From Mongoliibacter ruber (GTDB taxonomy: Bacteria > Bacteroidota > Bacteroidia > Cytophagales > Cyclobacteriaceae), in contig NZ_PVTR01000007.1 in NCBI RefSeq assembly GCF_003003005.1, forward strand, positions 1-64,000: 64,000 nucleotides of DNA, given 5' to 3'. The notes under the pieces are model-generated. The model saw only the letters and a program-made list of their open reading frames with translations, was not told where the DNA came from and did not search any database. Both the position numbers and the translations under genes were made by a program. Shown piece by piece: positions 35,085 to 43,346 of the stretch; positions within the stretch are counted from its first letter, which is position 1, and each line of letters begins with the position of its first letter.

Positions 35085-35465
35085 TTGGTTTAAAAATATA
35101 ATTTCTGAAAATAGTACATTTTATCTGAAGGACATAAAATTATTTGTATTGGTAGGTGATTGTACACTACGTACCAATGACAGATTAGTATCGGGCGTCA
35201 TTCTGATCCCGATAGCTATACGGGAGAAGAATCTCCTACTCTCAAGGGAAGGAGATCCCCCGCAATGCTGCGGGACAGGCTTTCACCTCCGCAAGCCTGC
35301 CTACAAGAGGTAGGCTCCGGTTCAGGATGATGTACACCAACTGTCATTCCCTTTCTGTAAATGCTAAATTTTAAAAACTCGGTATGACTCAGAATATAAT
35401 TTTTTCGTTTTGGTTTACCTTTTTAGCATTCTGCTACTTATCTTTTGCTTCAAATGCTTAGTCTT
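35085..35465. other. Intergenic region with dispersed palindromes
   Basis: No gene was found. Around 35195-35320 lies GC-richer sequence with short palindromes: CCCGATAGCTATACGGG (one base off perfect symmetry), CCCGCA/TGCGGG, and a segment with repeated AGCCTGCCTAC-type words. Such blocks look like dispersed palindromic elements and differ from the AT-rich flanks. Confidence 0.5.
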
Positions 35466-36068
35466 ATGAAAAAACAAAAGTTGAAGGTAGTGATATTGAT
35501 TTTTGAGGATGTAGAGGTACTGGATTTTGCAGGACCTTTTGAAGTTTTCTCAGTAGCTGGGCAATTGTCTGATTACAAGTTATTGGACGTGAGCGTTGTG
35601 GGAAAAAGCTCCAAAACAATTACCGCGAAAAATGGGCTCAAGGTGGTACCTGATGCTGATATCACCCAGGCAATGGATTCCGATATTTTGGTGATTCCAG
35701 GAGGTGACGGAAGTAAGGCTGTAATTGAGGACTTGAGCCTTTTAAGTTTGGTGAAAAATGTGATAGACCGCTCGCAGATATGTATGTCTGTGTGCAGTGG
35801 TGCAAGGATTTTGGCCAAACTTGGATATTTAGATGGGAAAGAATTTGCAACACACCAATCTGTGTATGATGACGTAATGGATTTAGCGAAGAATGCCTTA
35901 CCTCAAAAGTCAAGCAGGTTTGTGGACTTGGGACAAATCATGACAGCCGCAGGAGTAGCTGCCGGGATTGACTTGGCTTTGCATGTGGTTCAAAAAGTTT
36001 TTGGCAAAGAATTGATGCAAAAAACAGCTGATTACATGGAATACCCACTTAATGAAAAGCCGGCGTAG
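35466..36068 (+). CDS. DJ-1/PfpI family protein
   Basis: A 200-aa DJ-1/ThiJ/PfpI protein: VVILIFEDVEVLDFAGPFEVFSVAG at the start, DSDILVIPGGDGSKAV in the middle, and the nucleophile elbow SVCSGARILAKLGYLDG with the reactive Cys. The end AAGVAAGIDLALHVVQKVFG resembles ThiJ-like domains of GlxA-type regulators, but no DNA-binding domain follows. A role as glyoxalase, chaperone or amidase-like enzyme is possible. The ATG at 35466 (MKKQKLKVV) is preferred over one 21 bases upstream. Confidence 0.88.
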   Translation: MKKQKLKVVILIFEDVEVLDFAGPFEVFSVAGQLSDYKLLDVSVVGKSSKTITAKNGLKVVPDADITQAMDSDILVIPGGDGSKAVIEDLSLLSLVKNVIDRSQICMSVCSGARILAKLGYLDGKEFATHQSVYDDVMDLAKNALPQKSSRFVDLGQIMTAAGVAAGIDLALHVVQKVFGKELMQKTADYMEYPLNEKPA

Positions 36069-36115
36069 AACCGGCTCTTATGTCTTCAAATCCTTTTATC
36101 TTCAAATCAACTTCC

Positions 36116-36775
36116 TCAATCAAAAATCATTTCGGGGATTTCACCTTCTACTACAAGTCTTCCTTCAGTTTTGGATTTGATTTCTTCCACAGTGACTCCA
36201 GGGGCACGCTCCAGAAGTTTGAAGCCTCCTTCGGGCAGCACTTCCAAAACAGCCAGATCGGTCACTACTTTTTTGACGCATTTGATCCCTGTGATTGGCA
36301 ATGAACACTTTTTAAGTAGTTTGGATTGTCCATCTCTGCTGCAGTGCTGCATGGCTACTATGATGTTTTCAGCTGATGCGACCAAGTCCATGGCTCCACC
36401 CATACCCTTTACCATTTTACCAGGGATTTTCCAGTTGGCAATATCACCACTTTCAGACACTTCCATTGCTCCCAAGATAGTTAGGTGTACATGACCTCCT
36501 CTTATCATGGCAAACGATTCTGCGGAGTTGAAAAGAGCAGATCCTTTTGTCATGGTTATGGTTTGTTTTCCGGCATTTATCAAATCCGGATCAATTTTAT
36601 CTTCGGTAGGGAAGGGGCCTATTCCCAAAAGTCCATTTTCTGATTGCAGTACAACTTCCAAATCATCAGGAATGTAGTTGGCCACTAAGGTGGGAATACC
36701 TATCCCAAGGTTTATATATTGCCCGTTTTGAACCTCTTTGGCGATTCTTTGGGCTATTTGATCTTTGTTTAACAT
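36116..36775 (-). CDS. scoB: 3-Oxoacid CoA-transferase subunit B
   Basis: A 219-aa subunit of succinyl-CoA:3-ketoacid CoA-transferase, which moves CoA between succinyl-CoA and acetoacetate. Visible are IAKEVQNGQYINLGIGIPTLVANY and SENGLLGIGPFP, in which the first Glu is the catalytic residue of the B subunit. AMIRGGHVHLTILGAMEVSESGDIANWKIPG is the conserved core. The A subunit lies upstream on the same strand, but a 297-base repeat-filled gap separates the two. Confidence 0.93.
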   Translation of the reverse strand: MLNKDQIAQRIAKEVQNGQYINLGIGIPTLVANYIPDDLEVVLQSENGLLGIGPFPTEDKIDPDLINAGKQTITMTKGSALFNSAESFAMIRGGHVHLTILGAMEVSESGDIANWKIPGKMVKGMGGAMDLVASAENIIVAMQHCSRDGQSKLLKKCSLPITGIKCVKKVVTDLAVLEVLPEGGFKLLERAPGVTVEEIKSKTEGRLVVEGEIPEMIFD

Positions 36776-37072
36776 GTCTATAAGTTTTTTGGGTCACAAA
36801 AATTAGAAATACAATAGAAATAAGGTTGAAATCGAAGTATAACGTAGATTTCGAGAACGAAGAGAATCGGGATAAATTAGAAATAGTGTTTAAATTTTAA
36901 AGAAATACAATAGAAATATGGTAGAAATACAGTGAAGATATTTACACTGATTTAAGGTTTAGATACTCAATACTTAAACTTATTTCGCCAAAGGCATACC
37001 TGCCTGCAGCAGGCAGGTCTCTATTAATTTCACGAAGTATATTTCTATATATATCAATTTATATCATTTAAT
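36776..37072. repeat. R2 repeat and 11-mer units between scoA and scoB
   Basis: R2 copy 2 (about 36804-36886) matches the copy at 3108, including an AACGTAGATTTCGAGAACG segment that pairs with ATCGGGAT. It is flanked by RTAGAAATACA-type 11-nt units at about 36895-36935. A palindrome CCTGCCTGCAGCAGGCAGG lies at about 36999-37018. No gene is present. The element separates two genes that are normally adjacent. Confidence 0.7.
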
Positions 37073-37771
37073 TCATTTCTTTGAAACAGTCCTTTGCTCA
37101 ATCCTTTTTTCGTAATCTTTACCTTGGAAAATCCGCTGTACATAAATTCCTGGAGTATGGATAGCATTGGGATCCAACTCACCCGCTGGCACCAATTCTT
37201 CTACCTCAGCTATGGTGATTTTTCCAGCTGCGGCCATCATTGGATTAAAGTTTCTGGCAGTTCCTTTAAATATCAAATTGCCTGACGTATCTCCTTTCCA
37301 TGCTTTTACGAATGCAAAATCAGCTTTAAGCCATCTTTCCAGTAGGTATAGTTTGCCGTCAAATTCTCTCAATTCTTTGCCATCAGCTACTTCTGTTCCC
37401 ACACCTGCCGGAGTGAAAAATGCCGGTATTCCTGCGCCACCAGCCCTGACTCTTTCTGCTAAGGTGCCTTGTGGTATCAACTCTACCTCAAGTTCTCCGC
37501 TCAATAATTGTCTCTCAAACTCAGCATTTTCTCCTACATATGAGGAAATCATCTTTTTGACCATTTTCTTCTGTAGCATCAGGCCTATTCCAAAATCATC
37601 CACTCCTGCGTTGTTGGAAATACAGGTAAGTTCGTTGATGTCTTTTTCAAGAAGGGCCTTGATACTGTTTTCGGGGATTCCACTTAGGCCAAATCCTCCA
37701 AACATCAGGACGGAACCTGAGGAGACATCTTTTACAGCTTCTTTTGCATCGGCTATAGTCTTATTGATCAT
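37073..37771 (-). CDS. scoA: 3-Oxoacid CoA-transferase subunit A
   Basis: A 232-aa A subunit of succinyl-CoA:3-ketoacid CoA-transferase. Conserved features are GSVLMFGGFGLSGIPENSIKAL, LTCISNNAGVDDFGIGLML, IPAFFTPAGVGTEVADGKE and KAWKGDTSGNLIFKGTARNFNPMMAAAGKITIAEVEELV. The partner scoB lies downstream across the repeat-filled gap. It lies 17 bases downstream of ribF on the same strand, so it may be read from the ribF-truB transcript. Confidence 0.93.
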   Translation of the reverse strand: MINKTIADAKEAVKDVSSGSVLMFGGFGLSGIPENSIKALLEKDINELTCISNNAGVDDFGIGLMLQKKMVKKMISSYVGENAEFERQLLSGELEVELIPQGTLAERVRAGGAGIPAFFTPAGVGTEVADGKELREFDGKLYLLERWLKADFAFVKAWKGDTSGNLIFKGTARNFNPMMAAAGKITIAEVEELVPAGELDPNAIHTPGIYVQRIFQGKDYEKRIEQRTVSKK

Positions 37772-37787
37772 ACAAAATAAATTTAAG

Positions 37788-38720
37788 TTATACTTGGGTC
37801 AGGATACGCTGTGCATCCTCTTTGTCTTTACTAAGTTGTTTCTTTAAGGCATCAAGACTGGAGAATTTTTCCTCTGGTCTGAGGTAGGCTTTGAAATGTA
37901 CACAAACCCTTTTATCATAGAGGTCTCCCTCAAAATCAAACAGGTTTACTTCAATGCTCTGACTTATACCGTTGACTGTTGGTCTCATGCCAATATTCAA
38001 CATGCCATTGTACCTAGTTCCTTCTACATACACTGTCACTGCATACGCTCCTCCTCCAGGAATCAACTTGTAATCATGAGGGACATGTATATTGGCAGTG
38101 GGAAATCCTATAGACCTGCCAAGTTGTTGCCCCTTTATGATAATTCCATTGATTTCGTAGTCTCTGCCAAGGTATTCATTGGCAATCGAAATATTGCCTT
38201 CTTCCAGCGCTTTACGTATTTTTGTACTTGATACGCCTACATGATCCACGTCTTCGCGAGAAATCTCCTCCAACTCAAAATTGAATTTATCTACATTTTC
38301 CTTCAGGTAATCGAAACCACCTTCACGGTTTTTCCCAAACCTATGGTCGTATCCTATTACTAATTTACGGGTTTGAATTTTATCTATAATGATTTTTTGG
38401 ATAAACTCCTCCGAACTGAGGTTTGAAAACTCGGTGGTGAAGGGAATAGTCAGCAGGTGATCAATGCCAAAAGCTTTGAGCAACTTTGATTTTTCTTCAA
38501 AGGTAGAAAGGAGTTTTAAGTTGTGCTCATTGGGATATAGCACCATTCTTGGATGTGGCCAAAAAGTAATGAGGACTGTTTCCCCACCTATTTCTTCTGC
38601 AATGTTTCTTATTCTTTCAAGGATTTTTTGGTGGCCAAGGTGTACTCCATCAAAGGTTCCACTGGTCACGACAGGGTAGGTTACCGATTCAAAATGCTCG
38701 ATTCCTTCATAAATTTTCAT
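37788..38720 (-). CDS. ribF: Bifunctional riboflavin kinase/FAD synthetase RibF
   Basis: A 310-aa enzyme that makes FMN and FAD from riboflavin. The N-terminal FAD synthetase part shows SGTFDGVHLGHQKIL and VGVSSTKIRKALEEGNI. The C-terminal riboflavin kinase part shows IKGQQLGRSIGFPTANIHVP, with the nucleotide-binding GRSIGFPTAN, and a metal-site motif in GMLNIGMRPTV. Its start overlaps the end of truB by 14 bases, so the pair is translationally coupled. Confidence 0.95.
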   Translation of the reverse strand: MKIYEGIEHFESVTYPVVTSGTFDGVHLGHQKILERIRNIAEEIGGETVLITFWPHPRMVLYPNEHNLKLLSTFEEKSKLLKAFGIDHLLTIPFTTEFSNLSSEEFIQKIIIDKIQTRKLVIGYDHRFGKNREGGFDYLKENVDKFNFELEEISREDVDHVGVSSTKIRKALEEGNISIANEYLGRDYEINGIIIKGQQLGRSIGFPTANIHVPHDYKLIPGGGAYAVTVYVEGTRYNGMLNIGMRPTVNGISQSIEVNLFDFEGDLYDKRVCVHFKAYLRPEEKFSSLDALKKQLSKDKEDAQRILTQV

Positions 38721-39390
38721 CCTTTCTTGCTTTGATTTTTTCGATAAGGTGGTCTAATTCATCTGCTTCTTCTAACGAATACTCGCCTATTCGGGTGCGG
38801 CACAAAGAAGACATATATGCTCCTACTTTCAAAATATCGCCCAAATCTCTGGCAATGCTCCTGATATAGGTTCCTTTAGAACATATAATCCTGAAATGCA
38901 CTGTTGGGTTTTCAAATTTTGTGATTTCAAAAACAGAAACAGAAACCGGGCGGGCCTCCATTTTTACTTCAATGCCTTTTCGAGCGGATTCGTATACCCT
39001 TTTGCCGTCTACTTTGATGGCTGAATGCATTGGAGGCACTTGTAAAATGTCTCCTGTGAGTTGGGCAGCGGCTTCTTTTACCTGAAGGATACTGATATGC
39101 GAAGGGTCTCCAACATCTACTACCGGTTTTTCCAAATCAAAACTTTCAGTAGTCTTTCCGATCTCAAAAGTACCTGTGTACTCTTTTTCCTGCCCCATAA
39201 AACTCTCTATAGATTTGGTCTTTTTGCCAGCACAAACGATCAGCAATCCGGTAGCCAAAGGGTCTAGGGTCCCAGCATGACCAACCTTTTTGATTTTCAG
39301 GGCATTTCTCACCTTTCTGACCACATCAAATGAAGTCCATTCCAAAGGTTTGTTGATCAAAAATACTTCTCCGTAAGGTTCTTCCTGCAT
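38707..39390 (-). CDS. truB: tRNA pseudouridine(55) synthase TruB
   Basis: A 227-aa enzyme that forms pseudouridine 55 in the T-loop of tRNAs. The N-terminus FLINKPLEWTSFDVVRKVRN and the catalytic GHAGTLDPLATGLLIVCAGK, whose Asp attacks the base, are clear, as is SKGTYIRSIARDLG. It lacks the C-terminal PUA domain of some homologues, giving the short Bacteroidota length. It sits one base after uppP and overlaps ribF by 14 bases. Confidence 0.95.
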   Translation of the reverse strand: MQEEPYGEVFLINKPLEWTSFDVVRKVRNALKIKKVGHAGTLDPLATGLLIVCAGKKTKSIESFMGQEKEYTGTFEIGKTTESFDLEKPVVDVGDPSHISILQVKEAAAQLTGDILQVPPMHSAIKVDGKRVYESARKGIEVKMEARPVSVSVFEITKFENPTVHFRIICSKGTYIRSIARDLGDILKVGAYMSSLCRTRIGEYSLEEADELDHLIEKIKARKDENL

Positions 39391-39391
39391 C

Positions 39392-40186
39392 TTATAAATA
39401 TAATCCTGCGAAAATGGCTATCAAACCAACTATGGTACAATAGATGGCGAAATAGGTCAATTTACTTTTTCGTACCAAAGCAATCATCCAAGTACATGCG
39501 AAATACCCGGAAATAAATGCAGCTAAAAACCCAAAAGATAGGTATCCAAAACTTTCACTACTGTAAGTGAGGGCACCATCTAATATGTCTTTTGCGATTT
39601 TACCAAATATTAAAGGTACCACCATCAAAAAAGAGAATCTGGCAGCTTTGGTTTTGTCTATGCCTAATAGGACCGAAGCCGAAATGGTAGCTCCGGATCT
39701 TGAAATTCCCGGCAGCATGGCAACAGCCTGTGCGAGACCAACCAAAACAGCGTTTGGAAAGCTTACCGGTTTTTCGGTGTTTTTGGCCTTATCCGCCAAG
39801 AAAAGCAAAATTGCTGTCACGAGTAGCATGAATCCTACAAATACTATTTGCCCTCCAAAAAACTGCTCCAACTGCTTTTCAAAGAACAGTCCGACAATCA
39901 CAGCGGGAATCATCGAGAGGATGATTTTGGCTACAAACTGGGTTTCTTCGTTCCATTTGAATTTGAAAACTCCTTCAAGCAGTTCGACTATATCTTTTCT
40001 GAATACTACCAAAGTAGCTAGGGCCGTAGCAAAATGAAGCACTACGGTAAACATCATGCTTTCTTCAGGGATTTTTTCATCTCCCAATAGGGCAGAGGCC
40101 AATTCCAAGTGTCCACTAGATGACACTGGTAAAAACTCGGTCAAGCCTTGGATGATTCCAAGGATGATCGCATCTATAATTTCCAT
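39392..40186 (-). CDS. uppP: Undecaprenyl-diphosphatase UppP (BacA)
   Basis: A 264-aa integral membrane protein that recycles undecaprenyl diphosphate for cell-wall and polysaccharide synthesis. The BacA motifs are IIQGLTEFLPVSSSGHLELAS, with the conserved Glu and Ser-rich region, and LPGISRSGATISASVLLGI, with the active-site Arg. About eight helices are visible. It follows the DUF3098 gene by three bases and is one base from truB, in a tight operon. Confidence 0.95.
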   Translation of the reverse strand: MEIIDAIILGIIQGLTEFLPVSSSGHLELASALLGDEKIPEESMMFTVVLHFATALATLVVFRKDIVELLEGVFKFKWNEETQFVAKIILSMIPAVIVGLFFEKQLEQFFGGQIVFVGFMLLVTAILLFLADKAKNTEKPVSFPNAVLVGLAQAVAMLPGISRSGATISASVLLGIDKTKAARFSFLMVVPLIFGKIAKDILDGALTYSSESFGYLSFGFLAAFISGYFACTWMIALVRKSKLTYFAIYCTIVGLIAIFAGLYL

Positions 40187-40189
40187 GAA

Positions 40190-40399
40190 TTACTTACTTT
40201 CTGTCTTGTGAAAAATAGCATAAAACTGAAATAGAAATCCAGCCAAGGTCACAATTGGACCCAATACTGTTCCTAAAAATCCAAATCCATGTTGTTCTTT
40301 ATCCATTCCGATAATGGTAAAGCCAAGGATGATGACCCCCAAACCAATAAGCATGAGGATGTAATTTTTTTTGGTAAATGCAAAATGTGAATTAGCCAT
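40190..40399 (-). CDS. DUF3098 small membrane protein
   Basis: A 69-aa protein with two hydrophobic helices, matching DUF3098: FTKKNYILMLIGLGVIILGF, then GTVLGPIVTLAGFLFQFYAIF. The family is almost always next to ftsX in Bacteroidota, as here, with two bases between the genes. A role in division or envelope function is suggested only by context. Confidence 0.88.
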   Translation of the reverse strand: MANSHFAFTKKNYILMLIGLGVIILGFTIIGMDKEQHGFGFLGTVLGPIVTLAGFLFQFYAIFHKTESK

Positions 40400-40401
40400 G
40401 T

Positions 40402-41292
40402 TTAGTATAATTCGTCCAATGACATGTTTAAGTATTTATTTACTGCCTGTAAGGTACTGAATACGGATAGCAGAGCTCCTATGATCACCAATGCTCCAAA
40501 AAGATAATACAACAAAGTATAGTCCTGTAGCATGGCAAAGCCATCAATATTAGCCTTGGTATATTCTATAATCCCGAAAAGCAAAGCAGAAGCAATCAGC
40601 CCGGCCAATATTCCGAACCACAGGGCGCGGCCTAAAAATGGTTTCCTGATAAAACCACGTGTAGCACCTACCAATTGCATGCTTCTGATAAGGAATCTTT
40701 GTGAGAAAAGGGCAAGTTTGATAGTGTTGTTGATCAACATGACCACAGTGAACACAAGAATAAGTATAAACCCTCCCATCACCAAGGCGACTTTGGTCAA
40801 ATTTTGATTGATAGACTCTACCAAATCAGCCATATAGGTTACTTCAAACACGCCATCAATAAGCTGTATCTCTTCTACCAACTCTTCAATCTGTTCGGCT
40901 GTCTGGTATTCTTCTGATATGGCAATGGTATAGCTATCTCTGAGCGGGTTATCATCCAGGAATTTGGTAAAATCTTCTCCTGTATCTTCGAGAAAAGAAG
41001 CTGCGGCTTCATCTTGAGATATATAGCTCACAGCGGGACTATCATCTTTTTGAAAAACGTATGGTTTGGAGGAAAGTAAATTACCGATTTTGGTGATTTC
41101 CTGCTCGCTCAGGTTTTTGTTGAGAAAGACCTGCACCTCAATATTCTCCCGAATGATACTGGTCAAAGTTTTGGCTTGAATCACAATCACTCCAAAAAGT
41201 CCCACTATAAAAAGGGATAATGTTGTACTGAATAATACTGAAACAAATTTAAACCTTCCTAATCTGGTTTTCTTTCTTGGATTTATCCTCAT
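40402..41292 (-). CDS. ftsX: Cell-division ABC transporter permease FtsX-like
   Basis: A 296-aa membrane protein of FtsX architecture: a basic cytoplasmic start (MRINPRKKTRLGRFKF), a first helix, a large extracellular loop (about 45-165, with YVFQKDDSPAVSYISQDEA) and three further helices at the C-terminus (VFTVVMLINNTIKLALFSQR, FGILAGLIASALLFGI and LFGALVIIGALLSVF). In E. coli, FtsEX activates septal peptidoglycan hydrolases. ftsE is not in this window. The ATG at 41292 is preferred; a TTG at 41313 would add seven residues. Confidence 0.88.
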   Translation of the reverse strand: MRINPRKKTRLGRFKFVSVLFSTTLSLFIVGLFGVIVIQAKTLTSIIRENIEVQVFLNKNLSEQEITKIGNLLSSKPYVFQKDDSPAVSYISQDEAAASFLEDTGEDFTKFLDDNPLRDSYTIAISEEYQTAEQIEELVEEIQLIDGVFEVTYMADLVESINQNLTKVALVMGGFILILVFTVVMLINNTIKLALFSQRFLIRSMQLVGATRGFIRKPFLGRALWFGILAGLIASALLFGIIEYTKANIDGFAMLQDYTLLYYLFGALVIIGALLSVFSTLQAVNKYLNMSLDELY

Positions 41293-41343
41293 ATTCCTAA
41301 TGAATTCTGCCAAAATTAAACAGCTTGGTATTGTAAACCAATC

Positions 41344-42063
41344 TTATTGCTTGAAATCAATGGCAATTACTTTTTTCTCAGCCACCATATAAGCTACATC
41401 TCCTGCTTGAACTTTCATTTTGGCAAGTCCTGTAAACCTACCAAATGCTGGCATGACCAATTGATTGCGACGAAGAAAAAAACAGGCTGCAGTCAAATTT
41501 TGCCTTCCTTTTCCTCTTAAATGCACTCCCGGATGGATGTGTCCACAGACATTCAATAGACCATCTGGGATCTGATCGAGTGGTTCATGGCTTAAATATA
41601 GCTCTCCTAGAATTAATGTCGATTCATGAACTTGCCATAATCCCGAACGGTAAATTGCAGCGGGTAGTATGTCATGATTGCCTTTGATGAGATGAAATAT
41701 TGTTTCTGGGAAAAAATCCAGAAATGACTCTAAATCATCCCAAGAAGTATTCCAATCGCTATGAAATAAGTCACCCAAAAAATATACAGCCTTGGATGGA
41801 AATTCACCTAGTAGTCTCTGAATTTTAAGAAAATCATTGGTATGTACATTTTCAGGTACTGGGATTCCCGCTTTTCTGAAATGAGCGGCCTTCCCAAAAT
41901 GGGGGTCCGCAATCAAAAGTGCCTGATGGCTTGGTAAATAAATGCATTTATCGGGTAGCAAATACATTTCTTCGCTTTCCCATTGAATCGAGATTCCTCC
42001 TATTGGCACCACCTGTACTAATTCCTGTTTACAATTAAAATTGTCTGTTTTCTTCCAAATCAA
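41344..42063 (-). CDS. pdeM: Ligase-associated DNA-repair endonuclease PdeM (metallophosphoesterase)
   Basis: About 239 aa, calcineurin-like phosphoesterase. The two-metal site motifs are ADPHFGKAAHFR, FLGDLFHSDWN, KGNHDILP, LSHEPLD and CGHIHPGV, in the usual order. The AAHFRKAGIPVP segment is typical of PdeM, described beside LigD-type DNA repair genes; no ligase is seen here. The start is uncertain: no ATG opens the conserved N-terminus, so a TTG at 42063 or a GTG slightly downstream is used. The ATG at 41967 would remove family residues. Confidence 0.8.
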   Translation of the reverse strand: MIWKKTDNFNCKQELVQVVPIGGISIQWESEEMYLLPDKCIYLPSHQALLIADPHFGKAAHFRKAGIPVPENVHTNDFLKIQRLLGEFPSKAVYFLGDLFHSDWNTSWDDLESFLDFFPETIFHLIKGNHDILPAAIYRSGLWQVHESTLILGELYLSHEPLDQIPDGLLNVCGHIHPGVHLRGKGRQNLTAACFFLRRNQLVMPAFGRFTGLAKMKVQAGDVAYMVAEKKVIAIDFKQ

Positions 42064-42141
42064 TTGAATATTTCAAACCTTATTGGGCTTGTAAATGTAT
42101 TATATATCATGAAAACCAACCCTGAATTTTAAGATTTAACT

Positions 42142-42579
42142 ATGAAAAAGATTTTAATGAGTTTATGCTTTGGATTTTTTCTTATGCTTTCTTCGACTAT
42201 TTCAGCTCAAGATGCAGATGCTATTTTGGGCGAATGGTATACTACAGAGAAGGATGCTAGAATCGAGATTTTTAAAGACCAAAACAAATACCATGGGAGG
42301 ATAATCTGGATGGATGAACCTGAAATTGATGGTAAGCCAGTTCTCGACGAAAACAATGTAGACAAAAGTAAAAAGGGAAGGCCGATTATGGGTATGCGTC
42401 TATTGAATGACTTTAAATTCAATAATGGGAAGTGGGATGACGGAACTATTTATGATCCGCGGGATGGGAAAACTTATTCCTGTACACTTAAAAAGAAAAA
42501 CGATAATACCCTTGAGGTAAGAGGTTATGTTGGTGTCTCACTGATCGGAAAAACGGTAGAGTGGACGAAGGTGAAGTAA
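42142..42579 (+). CDS. DUF2147 secreted protein
   Basis: A 145-aa exported protein: signal peptide MKKILMSLCFGFFLMLSSTISA, then the lipocalin-like DUF2147 domain with ILGEWYTTEKDARIEIFKD, KYHGRIIWMDEP and the end VGVSLIGKTVEWTKVK. The middle motif FNNGKWDDGTIYDPRDGKTY is typical. Its molecular role is unknown; related proteins are exported to the periplasm. Confidence 0.92.
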   Translation: MKKILMSLCFGFFLMLSSTISAQDADAILGEWYTTEKDARIEIFKDQNKYHGRIIWMDEPEIDGKPVLDENNVDKSKKGRPIMGMRLLNDFKFNNGKWDDGTIYDPRDGKTYSCTLKKKNDNTLEVRGYVGVSLIGKTVEWTKVK

Positions 42580-43021
42580 CAGAAACGAGAGCCGGGACGC
42601 AAGAATCAACCGGAAATATATAATTCAAATAAAGTAGGGGTTTATAGAAATACGATAGTAAAAAAGTGGAAATACGGTTGAAATCGAAGTGTAACGTAGA
42701 TCCCGAGAACTAAGAGAATCAGTATACAATAGAAATAAGGCTAAGTTTTCAATCGAATTGATGGTTTTAAATCCCTACAAAAATAACCAGCCGGCTCATA
42801 TAAAATTTTCCTCCTGACAGCTATACGGGATTCGGCAAGACAAGGAAAAGCCATTATGAAATTTTTAACCCTTTACTACCCACCAAACATCAAGTCAAAT
42901 TTTGTCAATTCCCGATTGAATTGCCCGCTGATATTGGTGCGCATTAGATCAAGTTTTTTGGCCTTAACCTGCGCTTAAAAGGATTCAGATTTTGATTTTT
43001 TGTGATCAATATTTAAGAATC
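42580..43021. repeat. Intergenic region with R2 copy 3 and 11-mer units
   Basis: R2 copy 3 (about 42644-42725) again has the GATCCCGAGAAC half of the hairpin, but the paired TCGGGAT has changed (AATCAG), so the stem is weakened. RTAGAAATAC-type units lie before it. The ending CAATAGAAATAAGGCTAAG and CGAATTGATGG matches the region at 3285-3315. A degenerate GACAGCTATACGGGA at about 42817-42831 recalls the palindrome at 35211. No gene was found. Confidence 0.65.
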
Positions 43022-43306
43022 CTACCTTTTACTGATTTTGTTGAGAGCGATGGTTCTTTGCATTCTGGATTTAAAAGTATCCATTTCTACAGGTGCCTTA
43101 GCCGTATGTTTGGTTGGACGACCTTGAACTCTTTTTCGCCACATTTTAAAAGAACTTTCCTTCATTTCTCTTCTCATCAACTTGATCACTTCTTTCTCAC
43201 TGATTCCAAATTGAGCTTCAATGGCGTCAAATGGCGTGCGATCTTCCCATGCCATTTCAATAATCCTGTCCACTTCTTCAGTACCTAATTTTTTTAAATT
43301 ACTCAT
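43022..43306 (-). CDS. TIGR03643 (DUF2805) family protein
   Basis: A 94-aa basic protein: VDRIIEMAWEDRTPFDAIEAQFGISEKEVIKLMRREM, then KMWRKRVQGRPTKHTAK, which is the hallmark of TIGR03643. The first half looks like a helix-turn-helix, but no binding target is known. It diverges from the photolyase gene across 40 bases. The family commonly lies beside photolyases in Bacteroidota. Confidence 0.88.
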   Translation of the reverse strand: MSNLKKLGTEEVDRIIEMAWEDRTPFDAIEAQFGISEKEVIKLMRREMKESSFKMWRKRVQGRPTKHTAKAPVEMDTFKSRMQRTIALNKISKR

Positions 43307-43346
43307 TTCCTACAAACTTTGAAGAGTTGCCTTTGTTTAGGATTTG

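Noticed and set aside
37167-37847. 226-codon antisense frame over scoA
   Set aside because: Ser/Pro-rich shadow frame opposite a well-conserved enzyme; no start signal or domain.
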